Below are positions 1-8,230 of a stretch of DNA of 22,252 nt, piece by piece. Under the pieces are notes generated by a model. It saw only the letters and a list, made by a program, of their open reading frames with translations, was not told the origin of the DNA and did no database searches. The translations under genes were made by a program, and so were the position numbers. The first letter of the stretch is position 1, and each line of letters starts with the position of its first letter. This DNA is from a virus, in the IMG/VR virus record IMGVR_UViG_3300032304_000539, positions 1 through 22,252 of that record, one strand, 5' to 3'.

Positions 1-566
1 ATTTCTTCAACCATTGAAGCAACTTTGTTTACTTCACGTGGTTTGTAGTTAAATAATCCTTCAACGCTGAACCCGGCAATTTCGCCATTTTTAACCTTTT
101 GCCACGCTTCTTCGTTGTCAACAATCATTGACCCGAACCAACTTCCAACCGGTGCGTCTTCAAATCCTTTCATTGGCATAATACCACGCGAAGGGTCTGA
201 AATAAAGCTTTCAAATAATGTAACACCTTCAAATTGTGCGTTTGAATCGTGCATTAAATTGACGTTACTTTGAAAACCCTTCTTAAAAAACTTCTGAACA
301 ATTTTAAGAATAGTGTCTTTACTAAAAGCAACATAATAATCGCCATATGTAGAATCGCTGCGAAAAATAGGACTGTCAGCCAACATAATAGCACCACTAA
401 TAATACGACGGTCTTCATTTGCAATTTCAAATTTTTGTCTTTTATTAAATGCGTTCCAATTCTTTTGGATTGCGGGACGGTCAACCAATGCAATAAAATC
501 AACCTGTGCGTCGTCATTTATGTCTTCTGTAATATCCAACATAAAAATTGGTAAATCTGTATTCAT
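1..566 (-). CDS. Prohead protease, XkdF-like (Peptidase_S78_2), 3' end cut off by window
   Basis: This is a partial gene. It starts at ATG 566-564 and is open to the window edge, giving 188 codons. The protein begins MNTDLPIFML. Its body follows the XkdF / S78_2 capsid-maturation protease pattern: ISGAIMLAD (about 56-64), a YYVAFSKDT segment (77-85), NVNLMHD with a candidate catalytic His (H106), GSWFGSM (141-147) and GFSVEG with a candidate catalytic Ser (S167). Known members cleave scaffold and capsid proteins during head assembly. The catalytic residues are assigned from memory of the family and not by alignment. The gene follows the tape-measure gene after 34 bases. That is unusual, because this protease normally sits next to portal and capsid, so the head genes probably continue beyond position 1. 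An 87-aa minus-strand frame at 254-517 is a shadow of it. Confidence 0.85.
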   Translation of the reverse strand, partial: MNTDLPIFMLDITEDINDDAQVDFIALVDRPAIQKNWNAFNKRQKFEIANEDRRIISGAIMLADSPIFRSDSTYGDYYVAFSKDTILKIVQKFFKKGFQSNVNLMHDSNAQFEGVTLFESFISDPSRGIMPMKGFEDAPVGSWFGSMIVDNEEAWQKVKNGEIAGFSVEGLFNYKPREVNKVASMVEE

Positions 567-600
567 AACACTAAATAGTTTATTTTTTAATAATTATCGT

Positions 601-2883
601 TTATTCAAATCGCGCCCTGTTTTGAATGTCTGCGTCACGGCTTTGTGCGTCTGTAATGTCACGTTCAACAACGTATGCACGAATTGCACCACCACCACCG
701 CCGCCGCCTGTGTCACCGCCGCCACCACCACCTAAAGACGGCGTTCCGCCACCGCCTAAAGACGGCATTGACCCGCCACCACCTGTTGAAGGTGCGCCCG
801 GTGAAGGAATGTCAACAAAGCCGGGTTCAGAAGAACCGCCCGGAACTTCAGGCGCTTTAACCGCTAAAATGGCTTTAACATTCTTTAAACCCGCAGCAAT
901 TGCCGCAGCCGCAGCAACCGCACCCAAAACCGGACCGACAACAGGAATACCCGCCAAAGACTTAAATGCCGCCGTTGCTGACATATAAGTATCAATTGTT
1001 GTTGCAGCAATCGCAGCCGCCTTACCTGCAACCGTATGTTCCCCAATTGCCTTTGCTGCGTTCTTTAATGTTGAACTAATCTTTTGTGCGTTTTCTGCAC
1101 GTGCAGCCGCTTCTTTTTTGCTAATTTCAACCCTTGCGTCGCTTAATTCCTTTTCAGTTTTGGTATATGTTTCAGCATCAATTTTACCTTCTTTTAAAAG
1201 TTTTTTATTTAATGCCAATGCGTCGTCAACACCTTTTTTCCTTGCTTCGTATGAAAGGTTTTCATTATTAACAATAGAATCCAAACGTTCCTGTTCTTTG
1301 TCGTCAGCTTCTTTTACATATTTTGCGTCAATTTCAGCAACTTCAGCGCCATATTTTTCACGTAAAGCGGCAACCATTTTACCCTTCTGTTCTTCTGTGT
1401 AATCCGCATTGTCAAGTACCTTTTTAGTTTCAGCTTCCAAAGCTTCGTCCAATGCAGCAATTTCCTTTTCTTTGCCTTCTTTTAATTTAGCAACACGTGC
1501 TTCTGATAATGTCGCTTGTAAATCTTCTTCAAACTTTTTATCCTTTTCAGCGCGGTCAGCTTTTATTTGGTCGTCAATTGCCTTAACTTCTAATTGATAA
1601 GCTTCTTCTGTTGCCTTCTTTAATTCGTTCTTTGTTTTTGTATCAACCTTTAAAGCGTCAATTTCAGCAACACGCGCTTTCATATTTATTTCAGCCTGTT
1701 TCTTTGCCTTGTCGTCTTCTGAAGTTATTTCAGCCAATGCCTTTTCATTCTGAAGGTCAACAAGCATTTTGTCAGCCGTCTTTTTGTCTGCAATAGCTTG
1801 TTTATTATCTTCTTCACGTTTCTTTTTAGCATCTTCAGCCGCTTTTTTATTATCGTCAGCAATCTTTTTATTATAGTCAGCCGTCAAAACCAATTGTTCA
1901 GTCTTTAAACTTCTGAATTGTTTTGCTTCTTCTTCTGTTAAACTACCTTTAGTTTTTAAGCTTTCACGTAAAGTTGAAAGTTCATTTTCAACCCTTTGTT
2001 TTCCTAAATCGTAAATTTCCTTTTCTGAACCGCCTTGCGCCTTTAATACTTTAATACGATTTTCAATATCTTCGTTTGCTCGTTTATTTGATGCCGATAA
2101 TTTATCTAAATTGCGTTGCGCTTCACTTGTAACCCCAATAAAGTCTGTAAATTGTTCAACTAAACTTCCAATACCATTTGCCAAAGCACCCAAAGGACTG
2201 CTTTTAATCCATTTTGAAATTGCGTCAAAGTTATTTATTACTTCACCCAATAAAACAACCAATGCACCAATACCGGTTGCAACAATTGCACCCTTTAAAA
2301 CTTTAAATCCTGTTGAAGTTGTTTCAACTGATATCCCAAACGAACGTTGCACCGCCGCAGCCGTTTTTGTTGCTGCGTTGTTTAATTCCTGAAACGTCGT
2401 TGTACTTTTAATAACCGCGCCCAATTGTTTGAACGAATCCACACTTTCACCAACCGCCTGTAAACCTTGCGACAATGCCATTGCTGCATTCACCTTCAAT
2501 AAAGCTTTTTCAACGTCTTTATTCTCATTGCCAAACAAAGCCATTGCACCCTGAAGCGCACTAAATCCACCTGCAACACCTGCCAATGAAGAAGCAACCG
2601 CCTTAAATTTCGCGTCCGGGTTAAACGCATCTGTTAACGCCTTTGCGTCACCAATACGGTCTTTTAAGTCAGCCGCACGTTTAGCCGCGTTAATAGCTTC
2701 TTTTGAAGTCGCGCCAAACTTGTCAGCCATTAAACCAACGTCTGCCTGTGCTTCTTTTAATTGCGTTCTTAAACTTTTAACCGACTTGTCTGTTTCGTCA
2801 AATGCTTTGTCTAATAATTGAACGTCCTGCGCAGCCTGTGCCGCGTTGGTGGTGACGTTTATCCCAATAGTTTCTTCTACCAT
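601..2883 (-). CDS. Tail tape-measure protein
   Basis: The protein has 760 residues and sets tail length in long-tailed phages. It is alanine-, lysine- and glutamate-rich with long helical/coiled-coil stretches (about 255-600). One hydrophobic segment lies near 197-215 (VATGIGALVVLLGEVI) and a longer one near 640-672 (GPVLGAVAAAAAIAAGL), typical of tape measures that insert into the host membrane. The C-terminus is unusual: a glycine-rich stretch at about 700-732, partly built from a repeated PSLGGGG unit, followed by a conserved-looking end (AYVVERDITDAQSRD). The start ATG overlaps the stop of the upstream 692-aa gene by one base (TAATG), suggesting coupled translation. Proline-rich plus-strand frames at about 626-988 are shadows of the glycine repeat. 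Confidence 0.9.
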   Translation of the reverse strand: MVEETIGINVTTNAAQAAQDVQLLDKAFDETDKSVKSLRTQLKEAQADVGLMADKFGATSKEAINAAKRAADLKDRIGDAKALTDAFNPDAKFKAVASSLAGVAGGFSALQGAMALFGNENKDVEKALLKVNAAMALSQGLQAVGESVDSFKQLGAVIKSTTTFQELNNAATKTAAAVQRSFGISVETTSTGFKVLKGAIVATGIGALVVLLGEVINNFDAISKWIKSSPLGALANGIGSLVEQFTDFIGVTSEAQRNLDKLSASNKRANEDIENRIKVLKAQGGSEKEIYDLGKQRVENELSTLRESLKTKGSLTEEEAKQFRSLKTEQLVLTADYNKKIADDNKKAAEDAKKKREEDNKQAIADKKTADKMLVDLQNEKALAEITSEDDKAKKQAEINMKARVAEIDALKVDTKTKNELKKATEEAYQLEVKAIDDQIKADRAEKDKKFEEDLQATLSEARVAKLKEGKEKEIAALDEALEAETKKVLDNADYTEEQKGKMVAALREKYGAEVAEIDAKYVKEADDKEQERLDSIVNNENLSYEARKKGVDDALALNKKLLKEGKIDAETYTKTEKELSDARVEISKKEAAARAENAQKISSTLKNAAKAIGEHTVAGKAAAIAATTIDTYMSATAAFKSLAGIPVVGPVLGAVAAAAAIAAGLKNVKAILAVKAPEVPGGSSEPGFVDIPSPGAPSTGGGGSMPSLGGGGTPSLGGGGGGDTGGGGGGGAIRAYVVERDITDAQSRDADIQNRARFE

Positions 2884-4961
2884 TAATTAGTGTTTATTAC
2901 TTTTAATAAATTGACAAGCGTTGTCCTGTATGCCGTCGGGTCGTAAGATTCAATTTTATTTAATCTAAATAATACGCCATTAATCCAAATATATTTGCTG
3001 AAATCCAAATTGTAAATGTCAAGTGTCGTTAAATAAACGCGACAAGCCAATAACTTTGATTCCATATCTGTAATTTCCAAAATGTACGGTTTATTGTACG
3101 TATTGAATAAATTATTTGTCGGGTAAATTGACGCAGGAAATTGCAATTCCTTTGGTGCGCCAAAATTCAAGTCAACAGTCGGGTTCGTTGGGTCGTCCAA
3201 ATGTCCGGCATATCCGTAAACGTTTAAATTAGCTAAATTCCCGCCGCCACCTGTTTCACCTGCTTTTATATGCCACGTATGGTCAATAGATAATTTTTTA
3301 GCCATTAAAATACGAATAACAGAATCCATTGAATCTTCCTGCGAATTATTATTTGACAATTTAAATATTGTTGTATAATATTTATCAATGTGCGCGTGAT
3401 TCTGTGGTTGAAATAATACAGAAGGCGCAAAGATAATTTGAGTTGAAGCCGTATCTTTTACAAAATCAAATTCAGAATCATATAAATAATCGCCATACGT
3501 TTGACCGTACTTTTTTAAATAGTTATCATTATAATAATCTGTGTCAGGCGTGTATTTATACGCATAATAACGCGCATTTAACTGTGACATTGGTTTAATT
3601 GACATTGTTGAACCTGTATCAATCTTTTGTGACCAATCAATTGAATTGGTTACTGCGTCAGAATAAAAATCAATATAAGGCGCAATATTAATCTGTTTAT
3701 CGTTTATATTATCTTGATAAACGTACAAATTAAACATTTTACATATTGAAAGGAAAAAATCCTTTTGGAAAATACCCTTTGGTAAATTGTTATTCATTGA
3801 AACAGTACCATTATAAGCAACCGTTGCTAATTGCGCAGCCAATTGAGTAAATGTAAAGTTTGCATTTGAAACGTTTACAATATAAGTATTCGCAGTAACG
3901 GGAACACTTAATTCAATACGCACTTGATTCGTGTTTGCAATTTCACCTGTCCAATCAATATTGAAAGTAAAAGGGTTATTTGCTGAACTTGTATTTTGAA
4001 CCAATGTTTGAACTGCAACACCCGCAACATATAAAGTCGCAGTAATTGACGAAGCGGCGTCAGTTTGATAAACGCCTGTTATTGTAGCCAATGCATTAAC
4101 TGTCTTTGCGCCGTCAGTATAAGTAAAAATGCTTTTTCCTGCATTTTCTGTGAAATTAAGTAAAGTCGTATTATCAAAAGACAAATTTGCATTTCGCGCC
4201 GTTGGTGTATTACTGTTTAAAATTGTTTTTGTTGCACTAATCGTGCCTAATATAAATCTGTCATTCGTACCTTGAATTCCCTGACTATTATTTGGAATTA
4301 TTAATTTTTTGAAAAAGTCACTATTAAAAAAGTCACAATTTAAACTGTACGAAGTACCTTCAAATATCTTTTCAATATATTCCTTTACGTATAATGCCGG
4401 TCTAAATGTGTAAACGCTAAAATCGTCCTTATTTGTTGAAACGTTACCGTAATCAATCAATGGATAATAATAGCCTGAACCGTTTATTGTATTCCAACTG
4501 TTTGTTATACTTGTCACATTCCACGTATGGTTGTATTCGCTAAAATCCAAATCTTCTAAACGCCTATTTCCCAATTCTGTAATAAATCCACCTAATTCAC
4601 CAAACACCGCACATTGGTATTCAATAATACCCTTATTCATAACAATTTCAAGGATACGAATAACGCCCTTAAATATCTGTATTTTATCAATAAATACTTC
4701 GCATTTTGCAGCCTGTGCAGGTGTAAAGTTTGCGTTTACATTTGGTAAATCCGCATTATATTCTGTTGAAGTACCTAAATCAAAAGCAAACCCCAATATT
4801 TTATTATTAGTTGCGGTTGCAGGGATTGATATTGTACGACTGAACGAAGTATTACGGCTTCCAAAGTCGCGCACGTCGTCAATTGTGTACGTGAAATCTG
4901 TTCCAATGTCCTTCAACAAATCAATTAATTGGTCTTCAATATAAATTTCGGTTCTAATCAT
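2883..4961 (-). CDS. Large virion/tail protein, possibly baseplate or hub-like
   Basis: The protein has 692 residues and is rich in Asn, Thr and aromatic residues, with a beta-rich look. It begins MIRTEIYIEDQLIDLLKDIG. Two similar-looking segments, YVKEYIEKIFEGTSYSLNCDFF cut down to about 191-212 and a GIFQKDFFLSICKMFNLYVY-type segment (about 396-415), resemble the repeated helix-strand units of tail hub proteins. Between them (about 240-390) is a Thr/Asn/Ala-rich stretch that could be an Ig-like or carbohydrate-binding insertion. No catalytic motif is seen. Its place between the 404-aa structural gene and the tape measure, with one-base overlaps on both sides, makes a virion role very likely. 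The exact role is inferred. Confidence 0.6.
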   Translation of the reverse strand: MIRTEIYIEDQLIDLLKDIGTDFTYTIDDVRDFGSRNTSFSRTISIPATATNNKILGFAFDLGTSTEYNADLPNVNANFTPAQAAKCEVFIDKIQIFKGVIRILEIVMNKGIIEYQCAVFGELGGFITELGNRRLEDLDFSEYNHTWNVTSITNSWNTINGSGYYYPLIDYGNVSTNKDDFSVYTFRPALYVKEYIEKIFEGTSYSLNCDFFNSDFFKKLIIPNNSQGIQGTNDRFILGTISATKTILNSNTPTARNANLSFDNTTLLNFTENAGKSIFTYTDGAKTVNALATITGVYQTDAASSITATLYVAGVAVQTLVQNTSSANNPFTFNIDWTGEIANTNQVRIELSVPVTANTYIVNVSNANFTFTQLAAQLATVAYNGTVSMNNNLPKGIFQKDFFLSICKMFNLYVYQDNINDKQINIAPYIDFYSDAVTNSIDWSQKIDTGSTMSIKPMSQLNARYYAYKYTPDTDYYNDNYLKKYGQTYGDYLYDSEFDFVKDTASTQIIFAPSVLFQPQNHAHIDKYYTTIFKLSNNNSQEDSMDSVIRILMAKKLSIDHTWHIKAGETGGGGNLANLNVYGYAGHLDDPTNPTVDLNFGAPKELQFPASIYPTNNLFNTYNKPYILEITDMESKLLACRVYLTTLDIYNLDFSKYIWINGVLFRLNKIESYDPTAYRTTLVNLLKVINTN

Positions 4962-6175
4962 TATCTGTATTGACTGTTTAAATATTTACCAACTTCAACT
5001 TCAATATCAAAATTAAATAAGCCGTCAGCAATTGTATATTTATATTGATAATTGTTGTTTCTTATTGTAACCGGGAAAAATGCGCCTTGCACTTCCATAT
5101 AAACAATCGGTGACGCTATTAATTGCGCCAACCACGCGTAATCCATATCGTTCACCCAATCGCTTGTTAACATATAGTAATCGGTATGTTCAATCGCGAA
5201 ATTATACGTTGTTTCATTGTATTTGTTGTACGCATCAATATTTTTCATTTGACCGCCTGACAATTTATAAGGATTGCGTCTGTATGAAGAACGGTTGAAT
5301 TCGCTTCGTCTTTTGTTTACCAATCTGAACGCCATTGTATCATATCCGCCCAACCTATTAAGAAAATGAAGGTTGTATTGTCTGTATTTAGGGTTGCAAA
5401 CTTGTCTGAATTTTAAAACCCTTGTCACCGCAGCGCCTAAAGTAATATAAACATTGTACCCATAAGTATTTTGTGTAATAACTTCAGAACCAATAAACGC
5501 ATTAATTGCCGCAGCCTGAAAATTGAACAGGTTAAATTGTCCTGCCATTGTAATATTTCCACTAACCGCAGTTCCAAAAGTTCCGTCTTCGTTTGCAGGT
5601 TGAACCCAAAGTTTATACGAACCGCCGGTAATCTTTAAAAATGTAATAAAAAATTGGTCGCCGTATTCAATTGGAATATCTGAATTGTCCCTATCTGACA
5701 ACCAATCGTCCGTGTAATTCTCAATTAATAAATTATCATAGTAATTTGACAATACCAAAGGAATGTCGCCGTTTTCTGTGAATATGTCACCGAACAATGG
5801 CGCGTAATAATTATACGCTGAATAAGAACCTGAAGCCAAATTAGCAATAACCGCACCACTTACTTCTTCGCCAATACGAACCTGATAATCCACCTTTATT
5901 TTGTCATTTGAAGCCATTAAAACCGTCGTACCTGAAGGTTCAAAATAATTGGTCACGTATGCACGAACCATTGGTGATGCATTAAATACGCCATAACTTC
6001 CGTCGGCTGAAGGTGAAGGGAATACCTTGTTTCGGCTAACCTGTGCGCCATTTATGTAAATATCGTAAACGAATTTAAAGTTTGTAACCCCAACATTTGT
6101 TGAAGACGCTACAAACCAAAGGTCGTCGTGCATACTTGGGAACGTAGCCGGTTGACTATTTATTGTTATTGCCAT
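4961..6175 (-). CDS. Structural (tail-associated) protein, function unassigned
   Basis: The protein has 404 residues. The N-terminal 75 residues (MAITINSQPATFPSMHDDLW, then YDIYING) look like an Ig-like or fibronectin-like beta domain. The rest is rich in aromatic residues and Asn, with a run of Arg/Lys near residues 300-320 (NKRRSEFNRSSYRRNPYKLS). It ends FDIEVEVGKYLNSQYR. Its stop overlaps the start of the next gene by one base, and its own start overlaps the preceding gene's end by about 20 bases, so it belongs to the virion operon. I do not recognise a named family. A tail tube, tail-tip or adsorption role is possible. Confidence 0.55.
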   Translation of the reverse strand: MAITINSQPATFPSMHDDLWFVASSTNVGVTNFKFVYDIYINGAQVSRNKVFPSPSADGSYGVFNASPMVRAYVTNYFEPSGTTVLMASNDKIKVDYQVRIGEEVSGAVIANLASGSYSAYNYYAPLFGDIFTENGDIPLVLSNYYDNLLIENYTDDWLSDRDNSDIPIEYGDQFFITFLKITGGSYKLWVQPANEDGTFGTAVSGNITMAGQFNLFNFQAAAINAFIGSEVITQNTYGYNVYITLGAAVTRVLKFRQVCNPKYRQYNLHFLNRLGGYDTMAFRLVNKRRSEFNRSSYRRNPYKLSGGQMKNIDAYNKYNETTYNFAIEHTDYYMLTSDWVNDMDYAWLAQLIASPIVYMEVQGAFFPVTIRNNNYQYKYTIADGLFNFDIEVEVGKYLNSQYR

Positions 6176-6884
6176 TGTTTGATTCTATTTTATTTCCAAT
6201 TTGTCTAATTTGTAAAAGAACGTCACCGCCAAAAGCTTCTGCCATTGTTGTAAAAAATTCCTTATTAAATACTGTTTTTATTGCGTTGTCAAAATACGAA
6301 GTTGTACGTAAACCGTCCCTTTTTATTGCTGAAGCGGTTGCGTATGCTAAAGCTTTTAATGAAGTCGCTTTATTGACTGCCTGTTTAATCTTTTTGCTTT
6401 TCCTTTGTGTCTTGCTTAACTTCTTTGTTTGTGTTTCGTTTATACTCTTTGCCTTACCTAACCTGTACCATTGCAAAATTGACGTTGCCATTTTTTTATT
6501 TGGATACGCAGTTTTGTATTGATATGGTGAATCTGAAGAAACTTTTTTAGGCTTTGCATTTTTGCCACCTGCACCACGAACCCCCTTATTTACAAAATCA
6601 TAATAAACCGCAGCCGGGTTATCCTTATCGTAACCCAACCACATTTCGTAATCATTTCCAAACTTTGTGACCTTTGGCACAACCAAATCGCCAATTTTAC
6701 CTGAAGCAATTGAACCGCTTTTTGTCAGGTTCTTTTGTACTTCGTCGTTAAATTGTTTACCGTAGAAAATAAGCATCTGTTCAGCAATAGGGAATTCAGT
6801 CGGGTCAATAACGTTGTATTGTTCACCGATTGTTTTTAAAAAACCTTCCCTTAATGCTTTTGCCTGTGCTTTGGCTTCACTCAT
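6156..6884 (-). CDS. Putative tail-completion or neck-type virion protein
   Basis: A 242-residue protein results if translation starts at ATG 6884-6882 (MSEAKAQAKALREGF). The frame can be extended to a GTG at 6920, but that GTG abuts the U-run of a terminator (6921-6946), so I prefer the internal ATG. The protein is basic. It has a Lys/Gly-rich middle (GAGGKNAKPKKVSSD) and a helical C-terminal half that reads TSLKALAYATASAIKRDGLR, followed by a pattern that recalls HK97 gp10-like head-tail connector proteins. That resemblance is weak. It is the first gene of the tail block after the terminator, and no promoter was clearly found in front of it. Confidence 0.6.
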   Translation of the reverse strand: MSEAKAQAKALREGFLKTIGEQYNVIDPTEFPIAEQMLIFYGKQFNDEVQKNLTKSGSIASGKIGDLVVPKVTKFGNDYEMWLGYDKDNPAAVYYDFVNKGVRGAGGKNAKPKKVSSDSPYQYKTAYPNKKMATSILQWYRLGKAKSINETQTKKLSKTQRKSKKIKQAVNKATSLKALAYATASAIKRDGLRTTSYFDNAIKTVFNKEFFTTMAEAFGGDVLLQIRQIGNKIESNNGNNNK

Positions 6885-6920
6885 ACCATTAAATAGGTAA
6901 ATTGGTTCTAAATACCGCAC

Positions 6921-6946
6921 AAAAAACCCCGTGTAAAAACACAGGG
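6921..6946 (-). terminator. Rho-independent terminator
   Basis: On the minus strand CCCTGTGT, a TTTT loop and ACACGGGG form an 8-bp stem with one T-G wobble, followed directly by six T. It lies 37 bases past the stop of the frameshift extension (6983) and just before the first tail gene. It is the clearest terminator in the window and should end or reduce transcripts coming from the promoter near 9.3 kb. Confidence 0.85.
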
Positions 6947-6982
6947 TAATTTTCGCTTATTTCAATAAAAAACACAACTGCC

Positions 6983-7255
6983 TTATTTAATCCGCTTCGC
7001 CTGTTCCCGGTCGTAAGCATTTTTTGATTTCAGGTAAGCCATTGTATTCAAAAATTCAATGGTTTTCATTTCAAAAGCTTCCGAAGTTCTGATATTTTCG
7101 TGTTCGGCAACAAGTTTGGCGGTATAATGCCACCCGTAGATTCGCATAAAAGCAGCAACACCGAATCCGCTTGTTCCGTCGTCATTCCCGCCGTCGTCAT
7201 TTCCGTTTTCATATAATCCCGCGTAATTTCTATCCAATTTCTGTAAACTTGATAA
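6983..7255 (-). CDS. Frameshift extension of the tail assembly chaperone (GT-like C-terminal part)
   Basis: This frame is -1 relative to the 224-aa gene at 7066-7740. It is open from about 7325 to the stop at 6983, yet it has no ATG until deep inside (MRIYGWHY); only a TTG at 7237 could start it upstream. Read after a -1 slip on the U9 run it adds 90 residues, giving a fusion of about 252 residues. The added part has an acidic Gly/Asn/Asp linker (ENGNDDGGNDDGTSG) and a helical domain (GWHYTAKLVAEHENI then FEMKTIEFLNTMAYLKSKNA). In lambda-like tails, G and GT made by -1 frameshifting assist tail assembly. By analogy this is the T part. Confidence 0.75.
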   Translation of the reverse strand, partial: LSSLQKLDRNYAGLYENGNDDGGNDDGTSGFGVAAFMRIYGWHYTAKLVAEHENIRTSEAFEMKTIEFLNTMAYLKSKNAYDREQAKRIK

Positions 7256-7740
7256 AAAAAAACCAACGAATGATAAACGTGTATAAAATTCGCTTCCTGC
7301 ATATCCGCAGCGTATTCTTCGTGTTTACTTGCGTCGTACTTGTCGTCAATCCATTTGCCGTACCAATTTTTTTTCTGCGGGATAACCATTGACGCAGCTA
7401 TTTTGTGCAAGTTACCTAATGTGTCTGTACTAAATACCTTGCTTTCAATATAACGCGCTGACGGCATATTTTTAATGTCGTAGTTTATTCGGTATCTTTT
7501 GCCGTTGGTTGTAATATAGTCAACCGGCTTCCCTTCAATTGGTTCGTCTAAAAATGCCAAATCTTTGCGCAGTTCTTTTAAGTCTTCAATGCCTAAACTG
7601 TCAATTTGATATTCGGTTAAACCTGTGACAATGCACAATAATTTAACTTCCTTATCCAATTCTGTCCAATCCTTATTCGGGTTTGTTATTATTGGCATCA
7701 ATTGTTGATATTGCCAAAGGGTCAGTTCGTTCCATTTCAT
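7066..7740 (-). CDS. Tail assembly chaperone (G-like), 0-frame product
   Basis: The protein has 224 residues and begins MKWNELTLWQYQQLMPI. The N-terminal half has the short-helix pattern seen in Bacteroidetes phage tail chaperones: a stretch near EVKLLCIVTGLTEYQIDSL (30-49), an ELRKDLAFLDEPIEGK segment, and a later NLHKIAASMVIP. Codons 161-162 are TTT TTT inside a nine-T run, where a -1 slip leads into a second open frame. Its start lies inside the DUF5522-like gene, a 68-base overlap. The chaperone call rests on the frameshift architecture and position before tail genes as much as on sequence. Confidence 0.7.
   Translation of the reverse strand: MKWNELTLWQYQQLMPIITNPNKDWTELDKEVKLLCIVTGLTEYQIDSLGIEDLKELRKDLAFLDEPIEGKPVDYITTNGKRYRINYDIKNMPSARYIESKVFSTDTLGNLHKIAASMVIPQKKNWYGKWIDDKYDASKHEEYAADMQEANFIHVYHSLVFFYQVYRNWIEITRDYMKTEMTTAGMTTEQADSVLLLLCESTGGIIPPNLLPNTKISELRKLLK
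7254..7262 (-). other. Candidate -1 programmed ribosomal frameshift site (U9)
   Basis: The coding strand reads G GTT TTT TTT TAT in the 0 frame. The heptamer T TTT TTT lets both P- and A-site tRNAs re-pair after a -1 slip, and the next codon would be TTA at 7255-7253. The -1 frame is then open for 90 codons to 6983. The -1 frame is closed by a TAA about 70 bases upstream and has no ATG between that stop and the run, so frameshifting is the natural way to express it. No strong downstream stem-loop was identified by eye. Confidence 0.75.
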
Positions 7741-7864
7741 AATTCAAAGTTAAGTCTTTTTTCTGATAAGGACAATGCCGACAACCATTTTTGCAGCAAT
7801 ACCCCCTTTTTAAATGATATTCTTCTGTAAATACCTTAAATCCGTTTTCTAAATAGTAATCCAT
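7673..7864 (-). CDS. DUF5522-like small Cys-rich protein
   Basis: The protein has 63 residues: MDYYLENGFKVFTEEYHL, then KRGYCCKNGCRHCPYQKK. The cysteine cluster C-C-x(3)-C-x(2)-C with HLKRGYCC matches the short DUF5522 family known from Bacteroidetes chromosomes, probably a metal-binding protein of unknown function. Family members usually end soon after the CPY motif. Here about 28 more residues overlap the chaperone gene in another frame (68 bases), so the tail may only reflect where the next stop falls. The start overlaps the upstream gene's end by 16 bases. Confidence 0.7.
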   Translation of the reverse strand: MDYYLENGFKVFTEEYHLKRGYCCKNGCRHCPYQKKDLTLNYEMERTDPLAISTIDANNNKPE

Positions 7865-8211
7865 TTTTTTAATCCGTTAGCACTTGACATAATTGCGTCA
7901 GCGCGTTGCGTTAAGCTTTCAATTTGCCCGTTTAGTTCGTCCGCGTCGTATGATATATAATAACCATTTGACGTCCCAATAACAGGCAATATTCCTTCTG
8001 ACCTTATAAAGTTAACGATTTTACGCAAACGCGGTTCAGAAAATTGTTTAATTCCGTACCTTTCTTTTTGCCCGTTAATGGCTGCGACTATTTCCGCGCC
8101 TTTAATTGGGTTGGCTTTGCTTTTCAGGTTTAAACCACTGATAATTACAGGCACTAATCTTTTTTCGTCCGGCGTTAATTCGCAGGTAATTTCTTCAAAG
8201 TTTTTTATCAT
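7849..8211 (-). CDS. Winged-helix-like DNA-binding protein, unassigned
   Basis: The protein has 120 residues: MIKNFEEITCELTPDEKRL, a long helix with VPVIISGLNLKSK, then KGAEIVAAINGQKERYG, SEPRLRKIVNFIRSEGILPV and a wing-like GTSNGYYISYDADEL. The helix-turn-helix plus beta hairpin layout suggests a winged helix, with a C-terminal helix IESLTQRADAIMSSANGLKK. It could regulate this phage's promoters or have another DNA role. It is preceded by a structured leader (8231-8289) and shares its start context with the gene at 8786-8938. Confidence 0.65.
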   Translation of the reverse strand: MIKNFEEITCELTPDEKRLVPVIISGLNLKSKANPIKGAEIVAAINGQKERYGIKQFSEPRLRKIVNFIRSEGILPVIGTSNGYYISYDADELNGQIESLTQRADAIMSSANGLKKWITI

Positions 8212-8230
8212 TGTATAAGCTTTTAAATAT

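Noticed and set aside
254-517. Minus-strand frame of 87 codons
   Set aside because: It overlaps the prohead protease in another frame; the protease frame matches XkdF motifs throughout.
626-988. Proline-rich plus-strand frame of 120 codons
   Set aside because: It is the antisense image of the glycine-rich tape-measure end; repeats on one strand open frames on the other.
6163-6522. Hydrophobic plus-strand frame of 119 codons
   Set aside because: It lies wholly antisense to the basic, Lys-rich 242-aa virion protein, which explains the hydrophobic translation; no promoter or neighbour supports it.
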